The notes: generated by a model not told the origin, from the letters alone. 64,000 nt of DNA from Luscinia megarhynchos (GCA_034336665.1 JAPFBE010000003.1:61237352-61301351), one strand, 5' to 3'. Shown: positions 11,301 through 25,954, counted from the first letter of the stretch. A program made the numbers and translations.

Positions 11301-14300
11301 GGATTATCATCCTCAGGTCTGTATTTTGTAGGGCTGATGAGGTAGCAGGATGTTTAGGAAATGTCTGTAACACTTATTACTATTACATGTTTCTTGTAGG
11401 TTGTCATCTTTAATTGTTCCAATTAATTTACATTTGGTTTCAGATGGAACAAATATTTTCGAAGTTACTTTGTTTGCCCCTAGAAATCTGGTCCTGTTCC
11501 AGCTGCTGACACGCTCTTGAGCCTGTAACCACTGAAAATCTACAGTCTTTTTGCTAACCTGTCATAGATGACTTGAATGACATGTAAATTAAAGTAGCAT
11601 TTGCTATGCTCTTTTGTCAATAATGAAATAGAATTTTTAGCTGTTCCTTTCATGGTGTACTCTTAATGTACTCACTTGTTATGTTGTGTACCTTTTCTTG
11701 GTTGTATAAATAATCTGTTTTGGTTACAACATGCTGCAGAAACTGTTGGTCTTGCTTTGATGGCACAGTTGTGTAGAGGACTGTGTTATTACTCTTCTTG
11801 GATGTATTGGCTTAGAAAGCTTTTGAATTCAGAATTGCAGTAGCTCAGGAATGGAATATCCTTTTATTTTCTAAATACTTTATTAAAACCTTAGCACCAT
11901 GCTCATTAGTGATGTCTTCACAGCACATTTCAAACTGAGTTAGACTGGACATGCTTAGCCCTCTTTGTTAATGGCTCCAAGTAAACTTTTACTGTTTATG
12001 ACTAGGCAAGCACATTTCTCGCCTTAGTCCCACCAGACGTACCAATATATCTACCAGTTTCCTTAACAGAATTTGTATCTTTGTCTCCCTTTAAGTTTTT
12101 ACTTTTTCAGGATATGTGGACCTTCTGCTCATGCTGTTCTGCAGTCAAAACATCACTTAGGTTAACACTGGTATCCTCTCTTTGAGTTTAGTAGCAAGCA
12201 TCAAGCACCACCCCAACAGCAGTTCACAGAAGTTAAACAGCAGTCCTGAATATGCCTATGGTGTACCTTCCCCCAAATTTGCTGTCAGTTGTTCCAAAGC
12301 ATTTAGGACAGATGAAAAGATATGCTGCAAAATTCTGCATGTAGAGACAGTAGAAAATATTGTGCCTTGTTATATGTTAAATTGCTCAGGGCATAACAAG
12401 TTGTGAAAAATTAAGTTATCTACAAGTTTGCAGTCCCAAATGTCTTCAACAAGGTCCAAAAGATTTATACTGTGACAGGTATAGATAGGTAGTAACTTTA
12501 TTCTGTAACTGGAATTGAAAAGGAATATGCAGGGCATAAATATTAACTTTACCTTCTGCATAACAGTTCTTTTTAAATTTGCTTTGGGTTTTTTTTTGTA
12601 CCTTGGCTGAATTTAAATCTGTGAATCTCAGTTCCTATTTGCTTTTGATTTTGAATAACTTGAAATGAAAATTAACTTAACAAACCTTGAGCTTTACTGT
12701 TACCAGCAGTAAAAAGTGAAAAAAACACTGTAGTTCACAAATATAAATACTCCCTTGTAAATGGGATTGAGTTTCCCCAGTGTGTAGACCCAATATATGT
12801 GCTATACAGGATCCTACAAACATGGGCTGCTGCCCATCTGTTGTCTGATTTCGCCCCACTAACATAGCATAGTCCATACCAGATCTTACTCCTTTGATTA
12901 CAAAAGAAATCCTTCTTCTCTAATCCTTCTTCCAGTTTTTAAACTGCAGGGTTTTGGTTTTTGTAGATTGTTGTCCTTTTAACTGGAAGGACTGTATCTA
13001 GTAGATAACTTCACAGAAGGAAATGGAGACAACATAATAGCAAGTCGAGTAATTTTACTTTGTGGCAGAGCACATTTTAGGTAGGGATAGCAAATCAAGT
13101 AGTAATGATCTGCAAAAAGTGTGCAGGTAGCTGGAAACTAATCTGTAAGCAGAAATTGAATGGATAAGATGGTTCGGCACAAACTTTGGTGATTTGCAAT
13201 GTCTTGGCAATTAGAGCTGTGACTATAACTGTGCAGTAATATTTCAAGATATACATTCATGGACTATTAAGGGACTTTCTACAGTAAGAATAAATGTCAT
13301 AAAACACAAGAGTTACCATGCCTCTGCAAATTCTGTAGAGTCTATTAAAAATGTAAAGGGAGAGGACGACAATGTAAGACAAGTATTTACCCATTTAGTC
13401 TAGTATGAAAGATTGAAGATGTTGAAATGAAGTACTAAGAAGTTAGGACTAAAAGAAGCTGTGGAAGTGAGCAGTGACTGTTTGCAATGATTAATCTTAG
13501 ATGCAACTGAAATGTATTTTGTTTTAATTTGTTCAGGCTTGCAAAAAACTTGACTGCTCACATTTAAGAATATTAGTTTATGTGCACATTCTAGTCAGCG
13601 GCACCCTTTCAATGGTGAGGAAAAGCTACCATAAATCAAGTACTAGATCTTAAAAGTACCCCAGTACATTTAAGTGTGTACATCGTGGCAATACAGCTCA
13701 AAACAAATCAGTTTCTGGCTTTGTGACTGTATTGTTGTTAACAAATTGACAGCTATTCGGTGTTGCAACTTCATGGGTAAAAGAGGAAGCTAAGGGCAGC
13801 TTTGTCCTCTTGGCTTGATTGGGCAATCAAACTAGTTGATCCCATGGTGTTTTGATTAACTAAAACTTTTTTAGGAGGATGGTGTGGAGCTTGGGAGAAG
13901 GGATTGCTAATATACCTGAGAAACCCATTCTCATTTTGCTGGTCTTCCCCTTCAACAGCTGCAGACACTCCTCCACTGGAGCACTCTTGAATGAGTAGCA
14001 CGTTCAGACTTCAAGAGTTGAATTCAGGTTGAGATGCTGATTGACTGTTCTGCTTTTCTTTTGCTTTTTTTTTTTTCCCTCTATAGAGTGCAAGTAACTG
14101 CTTCAGTAGCATTGTGACTGAGTTTAGTATTAGGAAAGTGAAGCACCTCACAGGGTGCCTCTTGACCTTTTAAACTGTCATGGTCTTTAGCTTCATTAAT
14201 GTGATGTATTGACACTGGCAGAAGCACTTCCTCTCTGTTTATTCCAACATTTGACATTCACTTGTGTATTTGCACATTTTTGTGTAAAGCCCATCAGGAA

Positions 14301-17300
14301 ACTTCTGTGTTAAAACTGATTAATTCTTATCTAATTAATTTTAAACTGCATCTGTCCTATACTTTAATTCACTTTGTTGACCAGTTACTTGCAGTGGTGC
14401 AAGTGGAATCTGCTAGAACTCATTCTAGCCGAACTGACTTAGAAGAGTTTAAATTCTTGATAATAGAACACCTTCAAATGTCTTTGTTAGGCCTCAAAAG
14501 ACCTTTTTAAGTGAATTTTTACTCTTGGAAAGTAGTTTTCATATGTCTGTCTTGATTTGTCATGTTCTGTTGTTGTCCTGTTCCTTATGGAAGCAGAGAT
14601 CTACAGCTTTTCCAAAAGAATCAGTGGAGAGAAATTTTAGTCTTTTAGACATATAGCCTCATTGATCCTATGTCACCTTACATTTGAATAGCACAGTTTT
14701 CATTTTTCAGAATGAGCAGGAAAAAGCTGTTTCATAAGAGTTCTTTAAAAGCTGCTCATTCTGCTTGAGTCATGCACTCTCTGTGGCTCCAACACCAGCA
14801 GCTGTCTCTGCAATAAATTTATCTCACTGACCAGTTGCAGGCATTAATAAAAATATATCCATGTTTTTAGTTTGCCTTAAAGGTATCATATGAAAAATTA
14901 TTTTGGAAATTTCTTGTTGCTGCTCATAGCCTCTGAGAAAAGGGAGTCAATGACAAATGAGGAAGTAGCTTGATTCTTGGCATTGAATTTGCTTGTTTTC
15001 TCAAAAACTAAGCAGGTTATTGAACAGAAACGAAGGCAAAAGTAACAGTTAAGTGGGAAAGGCCAAGTTGGTTTTGAAGCCATGTGATTTTCAGAAAACA
15101 AACTGAAGGAAATCCACTCCTGGCAGAAGCTTAGAAGAATCTAATTTTGCTGGTATAAAAGTAAAAACTAGGAGGGTTTCAGGAAATACTTGAGTTACAA
15201 GAGTGTAAAACATAGTTTAGATCAGTGTAGCATAAACAAAGTGGAATTGCATTGCAGATCTTTTACAAGTGGTAGAAAAAATACACCATGTAGCTCATTC
15301 TCCTCATTTCTTTTTGGGGATGATTCCCATGAGTATCTAAATGGAAGATGTTCTCAAAGACAGAGGTCACAGTATTGCACCCTCTGTGTATTAGGGCATT
15401 GGATTAATGTACCTGCTAAAGACTAGGTGTAGATTTGCTGACAGTTTGCTCTTTGATTGTAAGATGCACGCTATCAAATTAGTTCCACGTAAAATTAACA
15501 GATTAATTCCGATTTGTGTTAGGTTTGCACTTACTAAAAGCTTAGACTTCTTTGAAGGTTTAAGAGGGACAGGCAAATAGCTGGGAAGTACTAAATTTTT
15601 CATAGGCAACAGCTTCAAGTTACATATGCTTTATCCAGATAAGGATTGTGGATGGTTTGTTAGCAATGTAATAAATCAACATTTAAAACCAGAGTGTGGT
15701 GTTTTGAGGTAGTTTTGGTTGCATCGGTCTTGCTGTGTACAGTCAAGTGTTCAGCACTTGTGCTGGGCAAGCTGAGCTAGTAAGTGCCCATGAACATATT
15801 GTGCCTTTATGGATGACTGGTTTATAACTGTCTAGTTTTTCCTCTATGAAGTTTTCACCTTCAAAAGTTTAGTTTCCTACATCAGCTACTATTAAAAACT
15901 TAGCCTCTTTGGCTCAGATTCAAAAACTGCTGGCCCATAAATACAAATGCATTAAACTTGAACAGCTGGGGAATTTCCAATTATCTACTATGCATTCTTA
16001 TATCGGTTATAGTACCCATGGCATGAATGCATGAACTGCATTTGAAACTGCTCCTAAATCATTGCGTATGGAGCAGTTCCAGTACTCATTGCTGGAGTAG
16101 GAAGGTAACCTCAAGTAAGTATTAATTCACTATAGTACACTGAACTCCTGCAGTGCTAAGGAGTTTGTTGCTGTTTAGGGCTTGGCCATTCTCACTCCGA
16201 GTAGGTCAGGTGGTGACTATTGGGCGTGAATGAAATCTAGTAACTGGCTGTTGATGTGTAACTTGCATTTGCTCATCAGTCAGTGTTTCCTTCATAAGAG
16301 TACTGCATTAATTTTACACCTTTTCGTGTTCACCTTCCAGTGGTAACATAGTATGAACAGAGCTGTGGATTGTGTCTTTCAGACTTTGAGAATTGAGTGA
16401 ATGTCTCTGACAACACTTGAAGTGTTTCTGTATTGTTGATAGATGCTGTAGTTTTTTGGGGTTTTTTTTTTTTGGTAGGACCTTCCAGTGATTATGAAAA
16501 CTTTTGATGTATCTTCACTCTTAAGTAACTGTCAGACATTGTTGATTTACTGCATGAAATGATACTATTTTTATAACTTTCCTATATTGCCTATCTGCAT
16601 TTTTAGTATTATGACCAGCACTGAAGGGAATAGCCATTTCATTTTCACTGAAAAGGAGATTGCCAAATTAGTGAAAGAGAAGTGTTCCCCAGAACACCCT
16701 TCTTCTAACAAAAAAATAATCATTTTCTGTTCCATTGGAAAGTATTTTATCAAGTGTCCCAGGAAAGCATTTCTAAAACAGGAAAAATATCAGAAACAAA
16801 GTATATTTTTAAAATAAATTACATATTAATTGAAATAATTAGTTCAGAACTGAAAAAGAAAAGCTGGTGTACTGTAATTGCCATATCTGAAGCTCTTTGA
16901 CTGGAAAATGTGGTAAATGTACAGGGAGGGAGAGAAATTAAAATCCTTCTGCTCAGTTCTGATTCTTAAAAACAAACACAAAGCTCTTCAGCATGCTTCA
17001 TAACTTTAATAGCTCAGCTACAACCTTATGGATCTCTGGGTAATTACATTCTAATACATTTCTACGCCAGCTGCATCACTCTATCTGAGCTTTTTCCAGT
17101 AGTGCATTAAGTGATATTACTAACATCTGTTGTATATTCTTTGTTCTTTCCTCTTCACCCTAGGGCTGCATCGGAATATTCTAGAATTTTCCTCATTTTA
17201 GCATATTTGTACATCCTGGGCACTTTTCTTTGTCCACTCTTGTCTCATAAGTTCTGAACTTGATGGCCGATTTGACAGATGGGAAGGAATTACTAATTTT

Positions 17301-19028
17301 TACAGGTTTGAAGTTGTCAGGCAGGAAGTATGTTTGAGGGCTGTAGAAAATAATAAAGAATAAATTTATCTCACAGTAGACACTAAAGAACATGGTGAGT
17401 ATTTACTTATAAATGACTCAATCACAGGAAAAGTTTAAACAGTAGCTTGCATCTTCTTGAAAAGAAGAGTCAGATGTGAGGCTCTGATCTATATAAAATA
17501 GGACTTCTTTTGCTTCAGCTGTTTGGAAGATGTTTGTTTTTCAAGTGCATCTGTTGTCTCCGTGTTGGAGAAGGCAGAATCAAAGCATTTATTGCATTAG
17601 GATTGGGTGATGGTTTTATAGTCTTTTAGGTTCTGTAAATTCATTCCTCGGTGTTTGGCAAAGCCTAAGGGTTGTCTCCTATTCAGAGAAGTTTTTATTT
17701 CTTACTGGAAGTTATCTGGACTGGAGGATGGGCCTTGCCTGTGGTTCCTGGGAGAGTGTAGCTGCATGAAGACCCAGGTGAAGAAGGAATGCACACCTAC
17801 TCTGCTGAACCCACTGGGGAAACACACCTTATGGCAACCTATAATATGATACTGCTTGAAGCATGTATGAATCTGCAGTACTGACAAAGAAATTGTGGAA
17901 AAGCCCTTGGTTTGTTACTTCTTGTGTAAGAGCAACATGCAGTTTGGAAACATTTAGTATTGATTTCATTAAGCCAGTTTCTTACACTGCACCCTTCTGG
18001 TTTAGGTGCTTTTGTCTTGTCCCTGTTCAAATTTCTGTCCTTGTGTTGCATAGAATTCACAGCTCTTCTGAGCAGCTCTCTGGAATAATAAAAGTTTGTG
18101 TCTGTTGTTCACTAGATTTGGCAGAATTAGGATGTGAAAGAGTATTAAGTTGCTGTAAGCATTGTGATGATATGTAGGTGGGTAGAGAAGCAATACTCTG
18201 TAAATCATAAAAACTGAGGAAAGAAACAGCAATGCAAGTTTCTCCTTCAGTAGGCACCCATGATACCACGGTGGAGTGTGGCCTTATAAGTCCTCTACTT
18301 GTGAATAAATCAATTAATTATATTTTGTATCAAACTCAATAACCAGAAGCAGTGAATCTCTAGAAAAGGAGCTGTCCATATGTTTTTCTTGTGCACAGCA
18401 TTGTTACTAGCTATCACTACATTTATCATAGTAGTGCCTATATCCCAGCTGAACTGGAAAGCCTGTTTGTGTAGGATGTTCATGCAAAAGTGTAACTTTT
18501 TAATTCATAACTATCCTCTAATGAAGCCTTCCTCTTTAAGGAGAAAGGCCAGATTATAAAGCAGTTCTGTTATGAACAGAGTTATGGGTATGTTTTCCCA
18601 AGTTTGAGCCTTAGGTGTCCAGGTTTGAGTTCTGATTAGCATTGTCATTGTTGCTTTGAAATTTGAATTGAGAATCTGGCAGCTTTTAAGAGCTTGGAGG
18701 TGAGCTATGGTCTTCTCTCTGGGTTCTGATCTACTGTAAACCATTCAGCTTTGGCATTATATATTGTGTTTTGTTTGACTAATATTCTGGAATTCATAGG
18801 AGAATTCTGCTTGACAGGGTCTTTGGAGATTGCCTTCTTCATCCCTTTGTTAGGACCTTGCATGGTCAGGTTTTAATTTTATAAAACGCTGATCTCCAAA
18901 TTTTTTCATCATGCACCCTGCAAGTAAATAATGTTTTAAGCATGCACCTCCAATATATATAATATTTTTAATTATATGCTTATTCTACTCTATTGAAATA
19001 TGTATACTATAAAGTATATGAAAAAAAA

Positions 19029-19044
19029 GAGAGAGAGAGAGAGA
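19029..19044 (+). repeat. GA dinucleotide microsatellite
   Basis: Eight GA units follow an A8 run (19021-19028), next to a very AT-rich stretch (about 18950-19020). A simple repeat in intron 1. Confidence 0.95.
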
Positions 19045-19283
19045 TGAAAACCAGTATTTAAAGGAGTTTTTCTTTCAGTGATAAAAAATATTTTCTAGTC
19101 ACATGCCAAGAGTTTGTCTTGTGCTGGAGTGTGTTTACCCCTCTTTGGAGATTACTGATCTACAGGATTAAGAATTTTGCAGCTTCTTGGGGCAAGGTAT
19201 GCCAGTGCTACACCACTCATTGTCAAGATACCTTTTTTAATCTTTATGGACAGACAGAATTTCCAGTAGTGCAGTACATGCCC

Positions 19284-19445
19284 ATCACAGAATCGTAGAA
19301 TATGCTGAATTGGAAGGGACCTGTCATGGTCATAGAGTCCAACCCCTGGCACTACCCAACACACTCCCAGGGGTCTCACCTTGTGTCTGAGAGCATTGTC
19401 CAAACACTTGTGCTTTTGCAACACACCTCCAGGCAGAATTTGGTT
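19284..19445 (-). mobile_element. CR1 LINE fragment (3' end, antisense)
   Basis: The + strand reads TCACAGAATCGTAGAATATG, then GAATTGGAAGGGACC, a block with CATAGAGTCCAACCCCTGGC, CACTCCCAGGGGTCTCACC, and TTGTCCAAACACTTGTGC. This is the classic reverse complement of the avian CR1 3' end. The flank just upstream (about 19150-19283, with GGTATGCCAGTGCTACACC and TTCCAGTAGTGCAGTACATG) may be part of another, older CR1 copy, which I am less sure of. Confidence 0.85.
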
Positions 19446-22400
19446 TAAGGCTCTCAACCAGCATCCTTTCAGGTAGTGGTATCCAGCTAGCAGATGACCC
19501 CTGGCAGCTCTAGTGCTCTTAGCTTCTGCTTGTCTTTCATGGGCCTAAGCCCAGGAGCAGTCTTTGTGGCATCTCTCTTATACTGAGAGGAGGTGAAGGT
19601 GGCTGAGAAAACAGAATGTGGTATTCTGGATTCCACCTGAATATCAGGGAATAATGACCTCCCTCAGCCCATTGGCTGTACTTCTCTGCTAATGCAGCCT
19701 CGTATGCCTTGATTGCTACAGGACACGTGCTGCTGACTCATGTTGTTTTACCTTGGTGATCCAGCTGATATAATGCTGATGTGTTTTTCAGAGACTATCC
19801 TTAAGATCAGCTGCTAGTCTCTTGGAGATGGAAATGCTGATCCTTTGGATGTGCAGAGGAAATGCACTGAGCACATTGCCCAATGATCTCAGCCTTAGAG
19901 CACTCCTTAACCCTTAGTGAGCAACTGACAGAGTTAAAAGCAGTGTTGTATTGTGCTTTACAGCTTGAGGGTAATGCCACAGACACAATCTGGACCAATC
20001 CTGATGGCATTTAACGATTGAGTTAAATTGTCATTACCATTCAGGAGGCAAACTTGCTTACTGAACTATGGAGTGGAACACAGTTCTTGAGCTTTAACAT
20101 CACTTAGCCTTTTGCCTTGTTAGTGTAATTCATTTCTTGAAGGTTCCTCAGGCATAAGCCCTGGAGTCTAAACAAATCACATCCAGTAAATTTACTTACC
20201 CTCACTTTGTTTCAACTTTGTTAGGCTTCAGAAAATTCTTTCAAGGTATTTTCAAATTCATATGATAATAGGGAATATTAATAGCAGTTTAGGTGGGGGT
20301 AGTGGGCAATAGGTAGTTTACAATGTAAAGTCTTGTACAGAGCGTTAACCTACACAATTTGGTGGCAATCTCAACAGACCCTGTATTTCCTTGCATTGTA
20401 GAACAGACTCAGAGCAGATTCAGGGTAGACTGAGTTTGTAGTCCTGAATTGACTTTGAATGTCTGCTACTAGTTCAGTATACACAGTAGCAGGACGAGAA
20501 ATGAAGCAGCTGTTAATGCAGGACTTGTTGCTGTGCATGAAACAGTGTTGGTTTCTAAATAACCCTGCATTTAATGCTCCACCAGTAGCAAATTACTTCT
20601 CAGCTGCTTCTGTGCTTAGCAACTGAGAATTATCTCTCTATTCATCTAATGTGTCCTCTTCCTTGTCTCGTCCCTTTTAATATGTCCACAAGAACAGTGG
20701 AGTGAGTAGGCCTTAAAAAATAAATCCTTTGGTTCATCCCACATGTTATTTTACCCCTTCTAAAGGCTGCTGCATCAAAGTTTTCAGTGGTGCAGGGAAT
20801 CTGACAATAGGCTAGTGAATTGTTTGTAGTGGTTCTGCAGGTTGAACCTTACCTGTTGTCCAGATGCACGCTGTTTTTCTTGTGCCCTTTTCAGTACCTC
20901 ATTAGTCCTGAGTATATCCAGAAACTAGATTGAGTTGGAGGACAGTTACATCATCTGGATCTGTTTTATGAGGTTTAAGGCTGAAATTGCAAGGTAAGGG
21001 TGAGTTGCAAAGTATGCACATACTTTGCTTTCAGTATTTTTAATATGGAACAGTATGTTCAAGAAGTTGTTGCTCACACTTGGAACAGTTAGCAGCAATT
21101 TTAAGTCAGAAAATTGGAGACAAAGCTTGTGAAGTTATTCCAGTAGAGATGGTAGGTATTTGCAGCCAGAGGCAGGAAAAAACATCCTCCCCTCTATGTT
21201 GCTAAGGGAGGTAGACCTTTGATATAACTGATAAAGCCTTTTGGCAAGTTTGTGTTTGACTGTCCATTTTTATTATTCTGTCCTTGTCAGAATCAACTCT
21301 TCACAGGATTGAGTTCATTCTTTTTAGTTTTAGAAAGAGCAGCTTTACCTTTATGCATTTATACTTTTTGCTAGGTCTAACTTTTTAAGTCTAACTATTC
21401 ATGCCATTTTAGTTGACTGAAATGACTCAGTCTCTTATCACTGTCATGGCTTGTCATTTCCAGACTTCCTTTTGACTTCCTTTTTTTATATTTTTTCTGA
21501 GAGAGTTAAAAACATGTTCTGTAATGAGAAGCTGAGAACTGATACCTTCCCTTCCTATTGGAAACTCACATGGCTCAACAACTCTCTATTGTTAATATTT
21601 AAGTACTGTCCATTCAGTTTTAATCCATCTGTTCTGTTTTTCTATGGATGAGAAATGCTCTCTAATGGCAGGTAAGATTTTAAAGTTGTTTTTCCAATCC
21701 ACTTATTAGTACCTTTTTCAGCAATATCTGTCATCAGAAGGAGTGTATGAAGTTATTTGGACATGTTTTTTCAATCAGTCTTAATTGTATTTTAGTTCTT
21801 TACAAATAACATCCAGTGTTGGCTTCAGATTATTGTTTGCTAACAGGACTAGATTGTCCCTTTTACAACACAGTATTTAATGCAAAACTTCTGGTTTTCT
21901 TCCAGACCTCTGAGACTTTCCTAGGACCCAAGTTATTTGCAAGTCTTTTTCAAAGGTCTAGTTAAATGTCTTCGAGAGGTCCTGAATGCAACTTGCTGGG
22001 ATCTGCTGATCTAAAGGTTCTGTCTGCACACTTGAGGTCCTTGCATTGAATGTGCTATAATTTATTTCCAAGATATGTTTATTGAGCACTTCTGCTTGCC
22101 TTGATGCCAACCTTTTGTCCATTTTAGCTGACTTCTCTTCCTGCCACACATTCTCTCTTTTGCAAATTGGTATCTTTCTTTGTCCTCATAGCAAAAAAAA
22201 AAGGCACCTGCAATGGGTGAACATACCACATCTTACTATGTGACCATATTATGTGCACTGACTTGTACAGATTGCTGCCTCCTGACTGCTGATGGGGAAG
22301 AGGCCTTTGATGAGCGTGTAGTATAGACCCTCATTGGTGTGAAGTTTAAACCTTTAGTCTTCTAGACTAGTTCAGTGACATTGCAGAGAAATCTAATATT

Positions 22401-22699
22401 GTATTGTCAAGAAAACTGGTTTTTTTCCTAGATTGATTACACAGTCTGACAGGTAGCACTTTTATTATTGTTGTAGAGGGTGTCAGGAATAACATTCTAC
22501 ATAGTACCTCCTGTCAAGGTTTATCGATGAGCAGTGTGCTTTGTCTCCAGAATAAATCAAATGCTTCAATCCAGACATGGAATTTAGCTGTGTCCCAGTT
22601 AAGGCACAAAAGACGGTGCCAAAGGTGGACTACTGACCTAAGCACTTGGGTGCCTGTGGGAACCTAATTTTCATACAAATCAAATCATTAAACACCTGT

Positions 22700-23357
22700 G
22701 CAAGAGAATGGAAAGCTTCCTGGTGGATGAGAACCTGAGAGTGCTGGTCAACAGCAGCTGAACGTGAGCCAGAGTGTGCCCATGTGGCCAGGAAGGCCAG
22801 TGGCATCCTGGCCTGGATCAGCCATAGTGTGGCCAGCAGGAGCAGGACAGGGATTGTCTCCCTGTACTCAGCCCTGGTGAGGCCACACCTCAGCCCCTGT
22901 GCTCAGCTCTGGGCCCCTCACTGCAAGGACTCTGAGGGGCTGGGGCGAGTCCAGAGAGGGGCAGTGCAGCTGGAAGGGTCTGGAGCACAAGTCTGGTGAG
23001 GGCAACTGAGGCAGCTGGGGTGTTCAGCCTGGAGAGAAGGAGGCTTGGAGGGGACATTACTGCTCTCTACAAGTGCCTGAAAGGAGGGTAGGGCCAGGTT
23101 GGGATCAGTCTCTCCTCCCAGGTGACAAGTGATAGGACAAGAGGAAATGTCCTCAAGTCTTACCAGGAGAAGTTTAGGTTGGATGGTAGGAAAAAATTCT
23201 TCACCAAAAGAATTGGCACAAGCTGTCCAGGGAAATGGTGGAGTCACCATCCCTGGAGATATTTAAGAGACATGCTGCTTAGGGACATGATTTAATGCTG
23301 GCTTAATTGTTGGACTTGATAATCTTAAAGGTCTTTTTCAACCTAAATGATTTTAGG
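22700..23357 (+). mobile_element. CR1 LINE copy (3' part, sense)
   Basis: About 650 bp in + orientation. Recognisable blocks, in order: GAGAACCTGAGAGTGCTGGT, GTGTGCCCATGTGGCCAGGA, GCATCCTGGCCTGGATCAG, GGGATTGTCTCCCTGTACTC, GTGAGGCCACACCTCAGCCC, TGTTCAGCCTGGAGAGAAGG, GGGACATTACTGCTCTCTAC, TGGTGGAGTCACCATCCCTG, and the 3' end TGATAATCTTAAAGGTCTTT followed by ACCTAAATGATTTTAGGAAT in place of the usual terminal ATTCTATG repeats. It covers the end of the reverse-transcriptase ORF and the 3' UTR. Several stops and indels interrupt the frame, so it is an inactive 5'-truncated copy. The frames at 22784-22999 (+) and 22918-23250 (-) lie inside it. Confidence 0.93.
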
Positions 23358-25939
23358 AATAAATTAACCTGAGACCAGATGTTAGACTTGTTCAGAGTTA
23401 CTCCTGACTTGGAGGCCTGACCAGGTGGCAATGATATTGTATTTGAGTCAGTTTAGGTTATGTTTAATTCCCACTGGTGTTCAATTTGATAGACATTTTT
23501 GATTTATGCATAATAAATGGCCATCACACTGAGTGCATCATAAGTTACTAATTCAGTCAAAAGTGTGTGATAAAGACAATTAGTGCTTTCTGATACAAGA
23601 GACTAGTCATTAGCATGGTGGCTTGGAAATAATGAGCTCCATTCACCTTAAACGTGGTGAAATTCAAGCCAGCTTAGGTCAGGAGTGTGTTGAATTATTG
23701 CTTGGAGTGTTGGAATTGCCTTTCTCTCTGTGACCCTTTAGAGAGTAGCACAAAATATTTGGAGCTGTAAGACCAAGAAATGGCACGACATCAAGCCTGG
23801 TTGTAGCTGTCGTGAGAGGAGAGGTGCCTTGATTCTAAGTTCTGTTTTCAGGCTGTGCATTCATTTCACATTAAACAGTCATTGGATAATATCCTGGGAA
23901 GCTTACCATCAAACCTGCTGGCTTGAGAGGTAATCCAAATAACTTTCATCAGCCCTCTGCCCACCTGCAGAAGTGGTGGAGACTGACTGTAGCCTGGAGG
24001 ATTTGTTTGGTGATGAGGAAAGCTTTTAAAGTAAGGTGGGAATAAAAACCCCTGTCCTTATTGCTTGGAAGACTAATCTGGCTAAGCAGATCTAAATGGC
24101 TTGGCATAGGCATTGATGAATTCTTAAGTAATCATAGGTAGGTTTGAATGTTTCAACCTAGAGATTTTTCTTTCTCCCAAATTTAAATCTTTGCAGATTA
24201 TAGCATGGAAGGAAATGAATCACCTAAATAATGTTAGAATGCATTTTTCTTGAAGTTCCTAATTTTGCGGGAGGACATCAGTATGGAAATAGTTAAGCTG
24301 TCCTGGTATGTGTAGCTGTACAGGAGTGTTTTGTTGATGTGTGAGTCCTCTTGTACTGAGAGCACTGTACTACAGATTTCAACCCACAGCAGAGCTACAA
24401 CATCCTCCCTAGAGGGGCAAGCAAGTAAAAGCAGTCCATTGGGTGGGATGAAGTTTTAGATGATGCCTCTGAGTAGTAAGCTGTCCAGTTAACCAAATAC
24501 CTCTAGGGCTTGGTACTGAAGTTAGTGTCTTTCATCTGACCTTATCACTCCTTCCATTATATCGGGTATTTTTTCACTTGAAGTTAATGCTGTAACTGGT
24601 AAATACCTGTGTTTATGGGCAGACAGTATATCTGAACTAGAAGTTGGGAAGTCTTTGCTGGGAGTTTTAGTAGCCAGATGATATCAAGGCAAAAATTGTA
24701 AAAGCCTGTAACACTACTGGCGGTCAGATTGTATAACTGTAAATTTATATTTACTTTTTTTCATCAGGTTACTGTAAGTAATGGCTAAGAGAGGCAGTTC
24801 TGCTTCAAAAATACTGTACAAGCTGCTTCTCGGCCTAATCTTTGTCTGTGTTTGATGTAAAACACTATTTTCAGATGCAAAATGTGATTAACTTGTGGAA
24901 TTCTTAATGTGCCATTCACCCCTACTGAATTCTTTCCATCTGTCTTTCTGTTTTGTTAAGAAATATCAGTTTCTCAATTCTCGTTGATCTAATTTTTTTT
25001 ATTTCAAAAGTTAAGTGTACTAGGTCTAGCTGGGATTGAGTTAAGACCATGTAATTTAGTGATATTTTTTTAAACAAAATTAAATGCAATTTCAAAAGCA
25101 GCTTCTTAGACTTCCAGTACTTAGTTCCAGCATGGAAAAATGTTACTCTTCAGCTTTCTTGGTCTTAATTCTTCCACCCAGTCTTCATATAGCACTAAGA
25201 TGCAAAGCATCAGCAAATATGTTACTTGTGACTTGTTAATATAATTGAAAGGAATGCTCGGCTGAATCCTGCTTTCTGTAACCTTGTTATGTGATATTCC
25301 TCAGAGTTAAAGTGTATCACTGCTTTCATGGGCCTCTTGCCTCTGGCTTTTTTTTTTGTGTTATCAGGTTTCTTGTAACTTTACAATGTGTGCTAGCAAG
25401 TCCTTTTTTGTAGTATGGTTATGAGGATTACAGTTGTGTGTGTGGGCATTATCTCTTCCCTTCCTCCCCCAACTTCCAGCTGCTGGTTAAAGTTCCACTG
25501 CTTATCAAAGTGACCCAGCTTTATTTCTGGGTCTAATAAATTTTAAAATGATGGAAATGTCAGATTGTACAAGATTTTTTATTATTATTCATTTATTTGT
25601 GCTTCAATGGGACATTTCCTAGTAACAAGTCGTTACTAAAGTAAGTATTTTTCCATTATAATAATAGGAAAAGTGGGTTGATTATTTAAAAAGGAAAAAA
25701 AAGAAGTATGTGTCCCTGTTAGTATATTTTGGTTTTTTACCAGTTTCACATAAACAAGAACACAGTATATGTAGGTTCTAAAGCAACTGGGTTTTTTGGG
25801 GTTTTTTTGTTTTTTTCGTTTTTCCTCAGTAGGCATTTTGTCAGCAGTGCCAGTCAGATGAAACCTGGGTTTGTTACAAAGTTAAAAGATTCAGGTTTGT
25901 TAGCTCCAAGGTAGTGGTCTATCTTCTTCTGAGCTTCAG

Positions 25940-25954
25940 CCGCTAGAGGGGGTG
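25940..25954 (+). promoter_or_regulatory. CTCF-like motif upstream of exon 2
   Basis: CCGCTAGAGGGGGTG agrees with about 11 of 14 positions of the CTCF core (CCASYAGRKGGCRS), with mismatches at the third, twelfth and fourteenth bases. It lies about 220 bp upstream of exon 2 in otherwise AT-rich DNA. A single degenerate match in 64 kb has limited weight. Confidence 0.3.

Noticed and set aside
22784..23250. Frames of 71 codons (+) and 110 codons (-)
   Set aside because: Both lie inside the CR1 copy at 22700-23357; the + one is a fragment of the reverse-transcriptase ORF.
24825..24836. GCTTCTCGGCCT, identical to part of the 5' end of U2 snRNA
   Set aside because: The match is only 12 bases and the flanks do not continue as U2; likely chance.
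24781..24855. A 24-codon ORF (MAKRGSSASKILYKLL...) after a strong acceptor-like tract ending in CAG at about 24767
   Set aside because: Very short, ends in a stop, has no donor after it, and its start lies after a GTAAGT. The hydrophobic tail looks like a signal anchor, but nothing else supports a gene.
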